Origin: Albimonas sp963816545
GTDB taxonomy: Bacteria; Pseudomonadota; Alphaproteobacteria; Rhodobacterales; Rhodobacteraceae
Assembly (NCBI GenBank): GCA_963816545.1
Contig: CAWFLE010000016.1
Span: 3,954-67,953, forward strand
DNA: 64,000 bases
Direction of reading: 5' to 3'
The translations under genes were made by a program, and so were the position numbers. The notes under the pieces are model-generated. The model was not told the origin of the DNA and did no database searches. It saw nothing but the letters and a program-made list of their open reading frames with translations. This document shows positions 7,936-20,127 of this stretch, piece by piece. Numbering within the stretch: the stretch's first letter is position 1; the number at the start of each line of letters is the position of its first letter.

Positions 7936-10355
7936 TTGACCCAGACCGTGATCACCGTCTCCAGCTCCGCCGAGCTTCGCCAAGCCTACTTCGCCGCCAA
8001 GGGAGGCGAGACCATCCTGCTGAAGAATGCGGGAGAAGTCCTACGAGCTGTTCACCAACTCGCCCTACGACTACAAGAACAAGCCGCTCTCGGACACGGT
8101 CGTCTTCCGTTCGGCCGATCCCGGGGACCCGGCAGTGTTCAAGCAGCTCGTGCTCAAGGGCGCCAACAACCTGGAGTTCCGGGACCTGGTGTTCGGCGAC
8201 CAGCAGGGCGCCCCCCACCGCGTCGTGGAGATGCGCCGCGGGATCGAGAACGTGAAGATCGCCGACTGCGAGTTCCGCGGCTGGGCCGAGGGGCGATGGG
8301 TGGACGGCGCCAGCAACGGCGGCGCGGCGGCCCTGGTGATGGAGGCGAAGAACTTCGTCTTTCAGGGCAACACGATCGAGAATTTCGCCCTCGGCCTCGA
8401 CGCCATGAAGATCGAGGGGCTGACGGTGGAGGGCAACGTCTTCCACGCCATGCAGTCCGACGGGCTGCGCATGGCCCAGATCGACGGCGGGCGCGTCGCC
8501 GACAACGAGATGAGCGGCTGGCTGGGCGTGAAGACCAGCGTCGCGCATGCCGACTTCATCCAGCTGTGGTCCACCGGCACCGACCAGCCCACCCGCGACC
8601 TGGTGGTGGAGCATAACCTGCTGCTGGCCGACACGCCCTTCAACCCGCAGGGCATCTTCCTGCACAACGAGCGTGGCCTGACCTACGAGAACATCGTGGT
8701 CCGCGACAACCTGATCTACGACAGCCACTGGAACGCCATCTGGGTGCATACCGCCGACGGGGTGGACGTGTCGGGCAACGTGCTGGTGCGCGCGCCCGAC
8801 GCGGCCGGGTCGGACGGCGAGGCGCCGCGGGTCAGGATCTACGGCTCGACCCATGTGGAGCTGGAGGACAACGCCGCCTCGGTCATCGAGGTGCACGGCG
8901 CCTGGAGCGGCGGGGGCAACACGGTCCTGAACCATTCGGACGTGCAGGCGGCCGCGTTCTCGGACGCGAAGCTGGCGGAGCTGAAGGCGGTCTGGGGGGA
9001 CGACCCGTTCTTCGCCAAGTTCCTCGAGGCCGTGGGCATGGCCGACCCGGACGCCCCCTGGCAGGCGCCGCACGGGGGCGAGGCGCCCGCGCTGGACGGG
9101 GCGCTGACGCTTGCGGCGGCGGATTACGACGACGGGCTGCGCGGGGCGGCCTACCTCGACGTTCCGGGCCTGCAGGCGGGCGCGGGCGACGGCGGGCGCG
9201 AGGGCGACGTGGAGATCTCGGGCGGCGCGGTGGTGGACGCGCGCCCGGGCGAGTGGCTGGAATACACGGTCGAGGCGGCGCAGGCGGGGGCCTGGGACCT
9301 GTCGCTGGCGCTGTCGGGGCAGGCGGGCGCGGTGCGCATGGAGGCCTTCCGCGAGGGGGAGGCGGCCTCCTACGCCTCGGCCGAGGTGCAGGTCGCGGCG
9401 AGCGCGGGCTTCGCGCCGGCCGCGATCGGGGACCTGGCGCTGGAGGCGGGGACGCAGACGCTGCGCGTGACCTTCCTGAGCGGGGTCCACGCCTTCGAGG
9501 GGATGACCCTGACGCCGGACGAGGCCGCCGCTCCGCCCGCTCCTGCCGTCCCCGCCGCTCCGGCGCGGGAGCTGGTGGGCCAGGCCGGCACGCTGACCGT
9601 GACGCAGGCGGATGCGGGCGAATGGCATTCGGTCCGCTTCGCCGAGGCGCTGGACGACCCCTCGGTGGTTATGGGACCGCTGTCGTTCGACGACGGCGAT
9701 GCGGCGACCCTGCGCGTGCGCCACGTCACCTCGGAGGGCTTCGAGTTCCAGGTGGACGAGTGGGACCATCTGGACGGGAGGCACAGGGCCGAGACGGTGT
9801 CCTGGATGGCGGTGGAGCGCGGGCGCCACGTCCTGCAGGACGGCACGGTGGTGGAGGCCGGCGACGTGACGGCCGATCACGAGGCGACGGGCGCGGCCTT
9901 CTCGGACGCCTTCGCCGGCGCGCCGGTGGTCTTCGCGCAGATCGCCTCGGTCAACGGCGCCTCGGCGGCCGTGGCGCGGCTGTCGGATGTGGGGGCGCAG
10001 GGCTTCGGGCTGCGGCTTCAGGAATCCGAGAGGTCGGACGGCTGGCACTACGAGGAGGACGTGGACTGGATCGCCTTCGGGACCGGCGGCGGCATCGTCG
10101 AGACGGGGCGCGTGGGGGGCGTGGACGACGCGGGCGCGCGGGTCGATTTCGCGGACCGCGCGGCGGCGCCGGCACTTCTTCGCCGCCCTCCAGACCTTCG
10201 ACGGGACGGACCCGGCCTCGGCGCGGCTGTCGGGGCTGAACGGCGCCGGCGCCTGGATCTTCGCGCAGGAGGAGACCTCCCGCGACGCGGAGACCCGGCA
10301 CCTGCCGGAGACGGCGGGCTGGCTCGCGCTGTCGGACGAGCTGCTCTGGGCCTGA
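7936..10355 (+). CDS. Multi-domain secreted beta-helix protein with carbohydrate-binding-like repeats, frame-broken
   Basis: About 800 residues after two frame corrections (near 8030 and near 10180). It opens with MTQTVITVSSSAELRQAY. A right-handed parallel beta-helix (about 8050-8960) shows strand-turn repeats such as ENVKIADCEFRGW and NIVVRDNLIYDSHWNAIW. Next comes a CBM6/35-like module (about 9110-9520; GEWLEYTVEAAQAG, TQTLRVTFLSG). Three tandem copies of a roughly 85-residue module follow (about 9560-9850, 9850-10110, 10110-10355), with recurring 'phenylalanine-pair/QTFDG', 'RVRHVTSEGFEFQVDEWDH' and 'VSWMAVERG'-like signatures. No classical signal peptide is present; RTX-like or type I export would fit but no nonapeptide repeats are seen. 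It may modify the polysaccharide made by neighbouring genes. Confidence 0.7.
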
Positions 10356-10380
10356 GCGCGGAGGCCCGCCGCCGCGGGGG

Positions 10381-10433
10381 CGGCGGCTCGGGCATGCAGG
10401 GTCGCGCGCGGCGGCTCGGGCATGCAGGGTCGC
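10381..10433. repeat. Two tandem copies of a 25-bp unit, period 28 bp
   Basis: The unit CGGCGGCTCGGGCATGCAGG followed by GTCGC occurs at 10381-10405 and 10409-10433. It lies in the short gap between convergent genes, next to a small GC hairpin (CCGCCGCC/GGCGGCGG) at about 10368-10390 that may end transcription. Confidence 0.7.
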
Positions 10434-10451
10434 CGCCCGCGCGGCGGCGGC

Positions 10452-11783
10452 TCAGCCGCGCAGGGCCGCTTCCATGGCGGCGGCGGCCTCGGCGGCGCAG
10501 GGATAGGGGCCTTCGGCGAGGTAGTCGGGCAGATGCGAGGCACCGCGGGCGCCGGCGGCGGGGTCGGCCTCGAAGGCGGCGCAGATCCCGGCCAGCGCGT
10601 CGGCCAGCGCCTCGGGGCGCACGTCGCGCACGGAGACGATGTTGTCGTGCGCCTGCGAGAGGTCCTTGCCCGGATAGGCGTTGGTCACGGTGCGCAGGCC
10701 GAAATGCGCCATCTCCAGCGGCGGATAGCTCGGGTGCGGCGAGGCCATGAGCGACAGGCCCGCCGCGCTTTCCGAGAGCAGCGCGGCGTAATCCTCCAGC
10801 GAGAGCTTGCCGAGGGCGCGCAGGCTGCGCCCGTCCCCGAGCGGCAGGGGCGGGTGGTCCATGCCGGCGGAGACCGCCTCCCACTCCTTCTGTTCGGGAT
10901 GGCGGGCGGCCCAGGCGCGCAGGCCGGCCGCCACCAGCGACCAGCAGTTCCGGGCGATGGCGGGGCGGCCGTAGACCACGATGCGCCGCTTCCGCCCCGC
11001 CAGCGGCCGCGCCGCGCGCGCGGGGTCGAGCGCCGGGCCCAGGAACGGGCGCATGGAGCCCGACAGCCGCGGCGCCAGCACCAGCGCCAAGTCCGCCCGG
11101 TTGCCCTGCGCGGCGTAATGGGCCGCCAGCTCCCGGCTGTTGAGGATCACGTTGAAGGTCCGCGGCGGGTTGAAGGCCTGGATCGCGAGCAGGTGGTCGG
11201 AGCCCATGGGATGGAAGGCGGGCTCGTATTCCTGGATCAGCTGCCAGAGCGGCCGCGCAGGGCCGCCGAAACGGGCGTCCTGCGCCTCGACCAGCGCGCG
11301 GATGTTGAGGGCGAGCGCCCAGTTGTAGCCCAGGAACAGCTCCCGCGCCCGGGCGGGGACCTGGGCGTGCGGGCGGACCGGGGCGACGATCTCGACGCCT
11401 GCGGGATCGAGGCCGGCGCGGCGGGCGAGGGCGGCGAAGACGTTGGCCTCGCCCGGCTCCCCCTCGCCGCCAGGGGCGGAGGCGAGGATGCGCAGGTCCA
11501 CGGCGCCGGAGGCGTGCGGATCTTCCGCGCCGGAGGCGCGCAGGGCGGCGCCGATCTGGGCGAAGATCTCGAGCCCGGTGGTCACGCCGCCGAAGGCCTG
11601 GTCGCGGGCGAGGGAGGGTATGGCGAGCGTCAGGCGCGGCGTCTCCGAGGGGTCGGGGATCAGGCGCCAGGCGCCCACCTCCTGCGTGTGCAGCTCGGGA
11701 TAGGCGAGCAGGCCGCGGGCGCGGGCGACGGCGCCCTGGAGCAGGCGGGAGCGGCGCAGGCGGTCGCGCAGGGCAGGGTTCAT
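10452..11783 (-). CDS. WsaF-like glycosyltransferase
   Basis: 443 residues from an ATG that overlaps the predicted stop of the upstream gene (ATGA). The N-terminal half contains RLTLAIPSLARDQAFGGVTT, the nucleotide-sugar-side motif typical of WsaF-type rhamnosyltransferases (IPS..FGGVTT). The C-terminal half has a GT-B fold region with RRIVVYGRPAIARNCWSLV and SLMASPHPSYPPLEMAHFG, where the Glu of PPLEM fits the usual C-terminal acidic site. It likely adds a deoxyhexose to a growing glycan in the cytoplasm. The frame is intact. It is the last gene of a minus-strand glycosyltransferase run starting at 14934. Confidence 0.75.
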   Translation of the reverse strand: MNPALRDRLRRSRLLQGAVARARGLLAYPELHTQEVGAWRLIPDPSETPRLTLAIPSLARDQAFGGVTTGLEIFAQIGAALRASGAEDPHASGAVDLRILASAPGGEGEPGEANVFAALARRAGLDPAGVEIVAPVRPHAQVPARARELFLGYNWALALNIRALVEAQDARFGGPARPLWQLIQEYEPAFHPMGSDHLLAIQAFNPPRTFNVILNSRELAAHYAAQGNRADLALVLAPRLSGSMRPFLGPALDPARAARPLAGRKRRIVVYGRPAIARNCWSLVAAGLRAWAARHPEQKEWEAVSAGMDHPPLPLGDGRSLRALGKLSLEDYAALLSESAAGLSLMASPHPSYPPLEMAHFGLRTVTNAYPGKDLSQAHDNIVSVRDVRPEALADALAGICAAFEADPAAGARGASHLPDYLAEGPYPCAAEAAAAMEAALRG

Positions 11784-12696
11784 GCCTCGCGCCCCGTCAC
11801 GCGGCGGACCGAGGCGCAAGGCGCGGTTGCCGATGCCGCGCGCCAGGGCATCCGCAGGCGGGCGCGGCGGCGCGTCCCGGGATCCGGCGCGCGGGGCGCC
11901 CGCCGGCGCGCAGCGGCGAGGGCGCGGTCGCCGGCGATCAGCTCGGGATCTTTCGGCGATCATGGCGCCCACCAGCTCGTCCACCGTCGAGACCTTGGGC
12001 GGCGGCCGGTCCTTGACGGTGAAGTGCTTGTGAAAGCGGGCCGAATGGATGATCCGCGGCGCGGCGTGCACTCCCGAGAGCGCCTTGAGCTGCGGCCAGT
12101 TCATCAGGTTGTAGTTGTCGGGCAGGGTCGCCACGCGCAAATCCGTCTCCTCCCACAGGATCTCGCGCAGGACGGGCTGGTCGCGCCCGGTTCCGTGATC
12201 GCGCACCGCCTCGGCCCAGCGGGCGAAGAAGTCCTGCGTCCGCGGCCCGCTGCGGTAGGCGACCACGCCGCTGTTGAACTGGGGGAAGGCGGGGGGAAGG
12301 GGCGTGCGCCAGACGACGTTGCATTCCTCGGCGTTGCGGTTCTGGTCGTGGGCGAGCGCGAGGTCGAAGCGGTCGAGCAGGTCGAACACGTCGCGGAAAT
12401 CGGCGACCGCGCGGATGTCGGCGTCGAGATAGAGGCTGCGATCGAAGCGGCTCGCGGCCATGCCGTCGATTTTGGACCGGGTCCAGACCTGCGGCAGGGG
12501 CGTCACCCGGTCGAAGATCGCTTCCGCCTCGGCCCCGAGGCCGGAGGCGGCGGTCTCGGGGTCGGTGAACAGGTCGATCGGCAGGTCCGGGCAGACGGCG
12601 CGGACGGAGGCCGCGGCCTCCAGCGCGATGGCGGCGTAGCCGCGGCCCGTGGCCACGAAGAGGGCGCCCCGTTCGGGCGCCGGGAGCCTCCGGCAT
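11780..12696 (-). CDS. GT-A-fold glycosyltransferase-like protein, frame-broken
   Basis: About 300 residues. The start MPEAPGARTG.. lies 2 bp after the stop of the GT4 gene upstream. One extra G in a GGGG run (about 12670) must be removed to join it to FVATGRGYAAIALEAAASVR and the rest. Motifs of a nucleotide-diphospho-sugar transferase fold are clear: RSLYLDADIRAV (DxD) and PQFNSGVVAYR followed by LPDNYNLMNW. A second frame change near 11955 would let the protein end in a TGA overlapping the next ATG. It probably transfers a hexose. The homopolymer location of the first break favours a sequencing error. Confidence 0.65.
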
Positions 12697-12698
12697 AT

Positions 12699-13861
12699 TC
12701 AGGTCTCCGGCAGGGTTTCGAGGATCAGGCGCTCCATCCGCCGGGCGAGCAGGGTCGAAATCCGCACTGGTATGCGATCTCGCGGGAGGCCGCGCCCATC
12801 TGCCGACGCAGGGTTTCGTTCCGGGCGAGCGCAGGCATTGCCCGGGTCTGGGCTTCCACATCGTCGGGAGCGAAGAGGAAGCCCGTCTCGCCCTCCTGCA
12901 CCAGGTCGGCGTTGCCGCCGAGACTGGAGGCCACCAGCGGGAGGCCGGAGGCGCCGGCCTCGGTCATCGAGACGCTGAAGCCTTCGTGCCAGCCGCCTAT
13001 CGGGCGGGAGTGCTGGAGGAAGACATGGAGCCTTCGACAGGGTCTCGGCCACGCCGTCCGCATCCATGTAGCCGGGAAGGTGCACGCGCCCGGCGGCCGG
13101 CCCCGCCGCCCCGGCGGCGGCGAGATGCGGCCCAAGCGGGCCATCGCCGATGCAGGTCCACTCGGCATCGACTCCGGCTGCGACCACCTTTTCGAAGGCG
13201 GCGAGGGTCTCCAGCACCCCCTTCTCCTCCGTCAGCCTGCACACCGAGATGAAACGCAGAGGCTCTCCGTCGGCGCGCTCGGGCAAAGGAGCGTGCGGCG
13301 AAGGCCGCCACAGGGGCCCCGCATGGGATGATGTGCGCCTCGCGCAGCCCGAAGGGACGCAGGCGGTCGATCTGATAAGAGGCCACCACCGCCGTCGCCG
13401 CCAGGCGCGGCAGGGTGCGTCGCATCACGGCGCGGTAGGCGCGGTTCTTCATGAACAGCGTCGCGTCGCGCCCATGCACCAGCAGGCTGACCGGCAGCGC
13501 GCCTTCGAGCGCCGCCACCACCGGATTGGCGACGGAGGCGAAATGACAGAACACCCCCTGGAGGTCAGCGTCCAGCAGCGTCCTGCGTATGTCTGCAAGC
13601 CCCTCCGGCCCCGGCAGGATGCTGGAGGGCAGACCGAGACGCCAGCGCAGGCGGGTCAGCTTCGTGACCGGCGGCGGGAAGGGGAACGGAAGAGGCGCCG
13701 CTCGAGCCGTTCCGGAATCGGCTCGCAGTCGGGAGCCCATCTCCAGGCGAAGAGGATCGGCTCGATCTCTTCGAAGGCCAAGGCCTGGCGGATCGCCCAG
13801 ACATGGGAAGATACGCCGAATTCCGGCAGAACGACGCCGATGCGGGGACGGAAGCGTTCAT
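12699..13861 (-). CDS. GT4 glycosyltransferase, multiply frame-broken
   Basis: Pieces in three frames add up to a complete GT4 protein. The N-terminus is at about 13860-13700 (RIGVVLPEFGVSSHVWAIRQ). The middle (13690-13300) contains VFCHFASVANPVVAALEG and SLLVHGRDATLFMKN. The UDP-sugar domain contains LRFISVCRLTEEKGVLETL and ends with GWHEGFSVSMTEAGASGLP and LVQEGETGFLF. The E-x7-E motif is recognisable in EGFSVSMTE. At least four single-base shifts are needed, but no internal nonsense codon remains in the joined reading. Likely role is sugar transfer during repeat-unit assembly. It may be a decayed gene, but indel errors are as likely. Confidence 0.6.
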
Positions 13862-14934
13862 GAGGCGCCGGCGCCGTCCCGGGCTCTGGCCGCCGGAGCC
13901 GCCGGAGCCCGCCCCTGCGGCGATCCAGATAGCTCATGTAAATTTCCTCGAACAGAAATTTCAGGTTGTCCACCAGAAAGACGCGCTTGCGGCGGCTGAG
14001 CGAGAGCCAAGCCGCGCGCGGCAGGCTCGTCAGGCGGCTGAGCCGGGTGCCGCGGACCAGACGAAGCTCGAACTCGGTTTCCTCGATCCGTTGGCGGCAA
14101 AGGGCTTCCATTTCCGTCTTTCGAGGCGTCTCCATTCGCGCAAGGTCCCGCAGGAAGGAGCGGTGGCTTAGAAGCCACCACTCCTTCCGCTTGATCCGAA
14201 ATCCATAGAGGTGACGCCATCCCCGGCTTTCCTGCGGCACGCCCGAGAGACCGTCCAGGCGATAGCGCACCAGCGGCGCGTCGATGTAGGCGATATCCCC
14301 CAGAAGGGCGGCGCGAAAGAACAGGGGGGTGTCCTCCACCCCTCGCCGGTCCTGGGCAAGGGACCGAAGCGTTCGAAGAGTTCCCGCGACCAGGCGGCGG
14401 CGGCGCCGGTGCAGTTGGCCGGCTCGCGCAGGACTACGAAGGGGTCGGCCTGCTTCCAGAGGACGATGCAGTCCGGCGGGCGACGGATGCCGAGGGGCCG
14501 GCCATCGGGCCCGATCTCCCGCAGGGCGGAGTGCACAGCCTTGATCCGTCCACCGCCCTCTTTCCAGGGCCGGACCAGCCGCCACCCGGTCCGGTTCCGA
14601 GACATCGTCGCCCGCAGCGTTCACCGAAGCTTCCCCGAGGCCATGGCCGCGAGGCGGTTGGTATGCGCCAGGATCCCGAGATCTCCAGGTTGCGGTTGAG
14701 CCGGACCCGGTGGGGACCGTCATAGGCGGCGGCCATCTCCTGCATGACGGCGAGAGTGGCGTCAGGAGAAGCGTCGTCGGAGAGGATGATTTCCAGAGGG
14801 GAGTAAGTCTGCGCGAAGGCGCCTTGAATCGCCTCGCGGACCGTCGATTCCTGCCGATAGGCCATCACGAAGAGAGTGACGAGCGGGACCTCGGCGGCAT
14901 CCTTGGAAATCAGGGCGTTGGCAGGCTCTGGCAT
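13862..14934 (-). CDS. GT2 glycosyltransferase, frame-broken
   Basis: Starts MPEPANALISKDAAEVPLV at an ATG preceded by GAGAGCGA. The GT-A fold is shown by LVTLFVMAYRQESTVREAI and SPLEIILSDDASPDATLAVM (the SDDASPD acidic motif). After two frame changes (about 14660 and 14370) it continues with GPLPRTGEG-VEDTPLFFRAALLG (the ED of the catalytic-base region) and YIDAPLVRYRLDG. The C-terminal tail is rich in Arg and ends near 13865, close to the next gene. First gene of the minus-strand run 14934-10452; a 286-bp divergent promoter region separates it from the gene at 15221. Confidence 0.65.
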
Positions 14935-15220
14935 TCGCTCTCGGAAGGTTTGGCCATCGGGGATTTCCGCCTACACCAAGATGCCGGCCCTGTCACCGCG
15001 ACGGGCCGCCGAGGAGGCGGTCAGGCGCATGCGCAGGGTTCGCGGGCGGCGGCTCATGTCGGAGCCCGCAGGACGCTGCCGCTTCACCTGCCGTCGACGG
15101 AGGGGCATGGCGGATGCGGCTGGAACCGGCAGCCGCCGGAGAAGGGAAGTATTTTGGTGGCGAGATAGTTGAACAAGACCTGTCCACGCTGCGGGCGAGC
15201 CCGCCGGAGGGGGAGCGTCG

Positions 15221-17001
15221 ATGCCATTCCGTGCCGTGTCTCTTACGATGGTCCAGAACGAGGCGGACGTCGTCGAGTATTTCGTCCGCGCCAACCTGCG
15301 GCTGCTCGACCACATGGTGGTGGCGGTAAATCCCTCTTCGGACGGAACGGCGGAGCTGCTGGACGCGCTGGCGGAAGAGGGGCTGCCCGTCACCGTCTGG
15401 CGCGTGGGGCGCAATCATTACGCCCAGGGCGAGATGTTGTCCTGGCTGGCGCTCAGGTTCGGGACCAGCGCGTCCGGGGCATCTGTTCCTGCTCGACGCC
15501 GACGAGATCCTTCTGGCCGGGGATCGCGCCGCGCTGGATGCGGCGCTGGAGGCGATCCCGCCGGGATCGGTGGGCGTCATGCCCTGGCGCAGACTTCCTG
15601 CCCCGGAAGACCGTCGGCGCCCGCTTCGATCCGGAGGATTTCGGGCAGCGGTTGTCCGAGGAGCTCGATCCCACCGTCAAGCTCGTCATCCCGGCCGCGA
15701 CCGTCCTGCACCCCAAGGCCCCTCTGAGGCACGGCCTGCACAAGGCGCACGACCCGCAGGGCGCCGCTCTGGCGTCGGCGCCCCTTCAGGGCGTCGAGAT
15801 CGCGCATCTGCCGGTGCGTTCCTTCGCCCAGATCCGCGAGAAGACGGTCGCCGGCCTTCTGGCGCGCGCGCTTGCGCAGGGAACGGGATGGATGGGGCAT
15901 CAATCCCATCAGCGGAGCGTGGTCTGGAACATGCTGCAGCAGCCGACGCTTCCCGACATCGACGCCATCGCCGCAGGATACCTGAACAGGCTGGGTCTGC
16001 CGCTGCCCGAGGTCGTGCCGGACGACAGGCTTCCCAGGGTGAGGCTGACGCTGAACGCCGCCGCGCCTGCGCCGGACGACGACGAGCTCTATCTTCGCCT
16101 CTCGCGCCGGCTCTACTGGAGCGCCTTTCCCCTTCCCAATCCGGTCGACGCCCTGGATCCGGCCCCCGAGCCGCCCTCGAAGCAGGAGGCGCGCGATCGC
16201 TCGGGCCTGCCTGCGGGAGCCTTCGCCGCCGCCCAGCATGCCCGCGTCCTGAAATGCGACTGGCCTCCGCTGGAGCAGGCGGCCAACCGCTTCCGGCCTG
16301 CCTGCGTGCTGGACCTGGGATGCGGACTGGGCGCCTACCTGCGCCTGTTCGCGGAACGAGGCGTGCAGGTCCGGGGCGTGGACGGGGCGCCCTGGACCAA
16401 TTACAGCCAGATCCCTGAAAGCGCCTATCGCCAGCACGACCTGAGCGCAGGTCCTCCGGGGCTGGACGAATCCTTCGATCTCTCGATCTGCCTGGAAGTC
16501 CTGGAGCATCTGCCCGAGCCGGCGGGGCTGGAGATCGTGACCTGGCTGGCGGAGCGGACCCGGACGGCGATCGTGTTCTCGGCCGCGCAGCCGGGCCAGC
16601 CCGGGGACGGACACATCACCTGCAGGCCTCCGGACTTCTGGTTGCAGGCGTTCGAGCGCTGCGGATGGACGGCGGATCCCGCCGCCAGCGCAGCCCTGCG
16701 CCTGACGAGCACGCTGTTCTGGTTCCAGCGCAACCTTTTCGTCCTGCGCGCGGAGCGGCAGGCCGATCCGGAGGGCCTCTCCCATCTTCTGGAGCTTTCG
16801 CAGGTCGCTGCGCGCTGGCCCGGCCACGGCCCCGGCCGCACCTTCGTCGGGTTCGCGGGCGAGCGGCCGTCCTTCGCCCGGGACGGCGCGCGGGAGGTTC
16901 CCGTTCTCCCCGCCTATCAAACGGAGGCGCGGTCCCGACCGCTGTGGCGGCGCGGACTGGGACGACTTCGGCGGGAGGTGCGGCGCCTCGCGGCGGGCTG
17001 A
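15221..17001 (+). CDS. Bifunctional GT2-like glycosyltransferase + SAM methyltransferase, frame-broken
   Basis: About 590 residues. GGAGGGGGAGCG precedes the ATG. The N-terminal GT2-like domain (Glyco_tranf_2_4 type) begins VSLTMVQNEADVVEYFVRAN and contains HMVVAVNPSSDGTAELL and, in a shifted frame at about 15483, LFLLDADEILLAGDRAALD (the DADE metal site). The frame changes again near 15595. The C-terminal third is a class I methyltransferase with CVLDLGCGLGAYLRLFAERG (SAM-binding) and LSICLEVLEHLPEPAG. It probably both adds and methylates a sugar. It converges with the ABC transporter gene, leaving only 3 bp between the two stop codons. Confidence 0.7.
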
Positions 17002-17004
17002 GCG

Positions 17005-18814
<1,810 letters not shown>

Positions 18815-18838
18815 CGGGTCTCCGAGGGCGGCCGGCCG

Positions 18839-20127
18839 TCAGGCCATGAGGACGCGAGGCTGATTTCCGGGTCGACGACGGCGTTCCTTCTGCGGCCGGC
18901 GGCGCGGGACGGCAACCCGGCCCGGCGCCGCGGTCGAGGACGTCGCGCCAGAGCGCAAGCAGCGCCTCGGCCTTGGCGGGCCAGAGCGCCTCCTTCGCAA
19001 GGCGCCTGCGGGCGGCGGCGCCCATGCGCGCCCGAAGATCGGGATCGCTCAGGCGGCGCACGGCGGCTGCGAGGTCTCTTGCGGATAGGTTTCGGGGTCC
19101 GTCACCGGCACGTGCATAACGTCTTCGTCGTCCACGATGAAGGCGGGTCCGCCGCGATCGGCGGCGATGCAGGGCAGGCCCCAGCGCTGCGCCTCGTAGA
19201 GCACGTTGCCCGCAGGCTCGCGGAAGGAGGGGAACAGGAACAGGTCCGCCTCCCGGTAGAGCTCCTCGACCTGCGCGCGGGGGATGCGGCCGAGAAAGCG
19301 CACCCGGTCGGCCACGCCGAGGCGGCGGGCCTCCTCGCGGCAGAGGTCGATCTCTTCGCCCTCGCCGGCCGAGGTCAGGACGGCATGGGGCAGGTCCGCC
19401 AGATGCCCGAGCGCGCGCACCGCGTCGCGCAGGCCCTTGGTGCGCACGCCCCGGCCCACATGCAGGAGGTTGAGGCGGCCGGGATGCCGCCGGGCGCGCG
19501 GGCAGGGGGGGCAGGCCGTCGATCCCGAGCTCGAGCACGGCTCGAACCGCGAGCGGCCCCGAGGACAGCGGCCCGACATAGGGGGCCACGCCGAGCACCA
19601 GCGCGGCCCGCGTAGCCGCGCCGCAGCCAGGGGTCGCGGCGCAGGCGACAGGCGTCGAGCCGGCGCAGGCGGGTGTAGAGGGCGGCCGTGCCCGTCTCGG
19701 CCTCGAAGGCCGGGGGGGTGGAGAGAGCGCCCCCGAGCGGACCCGCGGAATAGGGCACGCCGAGACCCCGGAACGGGACCGCGTAGCGCGGCGCTTGGGG
19801 CATGATCATGTGGGCGACGTCGAAGCGTTCGCCCGCCGCCAGCCGAGCGCGGACCCAGCGGCGGACATGGCGGCTCAGGACCGGCCAGGACGGCTTGAGC
19901 ATGGAGTTCATGCGGGGAAGCGCATGGGCGCCTCCGGCTCGGGCCAGGTGACGCAGCGCACATGCGGAAGCTGGGCCTGGTGGTCGCGCACTTCGGGCCG
20001 GTCGAAGCAGAGCAGGGTGAGGTCGCAGATCCGCCCCAGCGCCTCGGCCCATTTGAAGGAGACGAAGGCCTCGCCCACGTCGCGCCCGTTGCGCCGGGGT
20101 GAGGAGGATGACCCGCAGCCGGTCCAT
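18839..20127 (-). CDS. GT4 glycosyltransferase, multiply frame-broken
   Basis: Starts MDRLRVILLTP; its ATG shares one base with the stop of the GT2 gene upstream (TGATG), which suggests translational coupling. Recognisable parts include MNSMLKPSWPVLSRHVRRW, FDVAHMIMPQAPRYAVPFRG, GPLGGALSTPPAF, LNLLHVGRGVRTKGLRDAVR, VRFLGRIPRAQVEELYREAD and LFPSFREPAGNVLYEAQRWG (the E-x7-E motif of GT4). At least three frame changes occur. The C-terminal boundary is uncertain because the final frame runs into the ABC gene's start; one alternative frame stops at 18839. Probable cytoplasmic sugar transferase. Confidence 0.62.

Noticed and set aside
7952..10543. 863-residue minus-strand frame across the second beta-helix gene
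   Set aside because: Same cause; composition is Arg/His/Pro/Val-rich without domains, while the plus strand encodes recognisable repeats.
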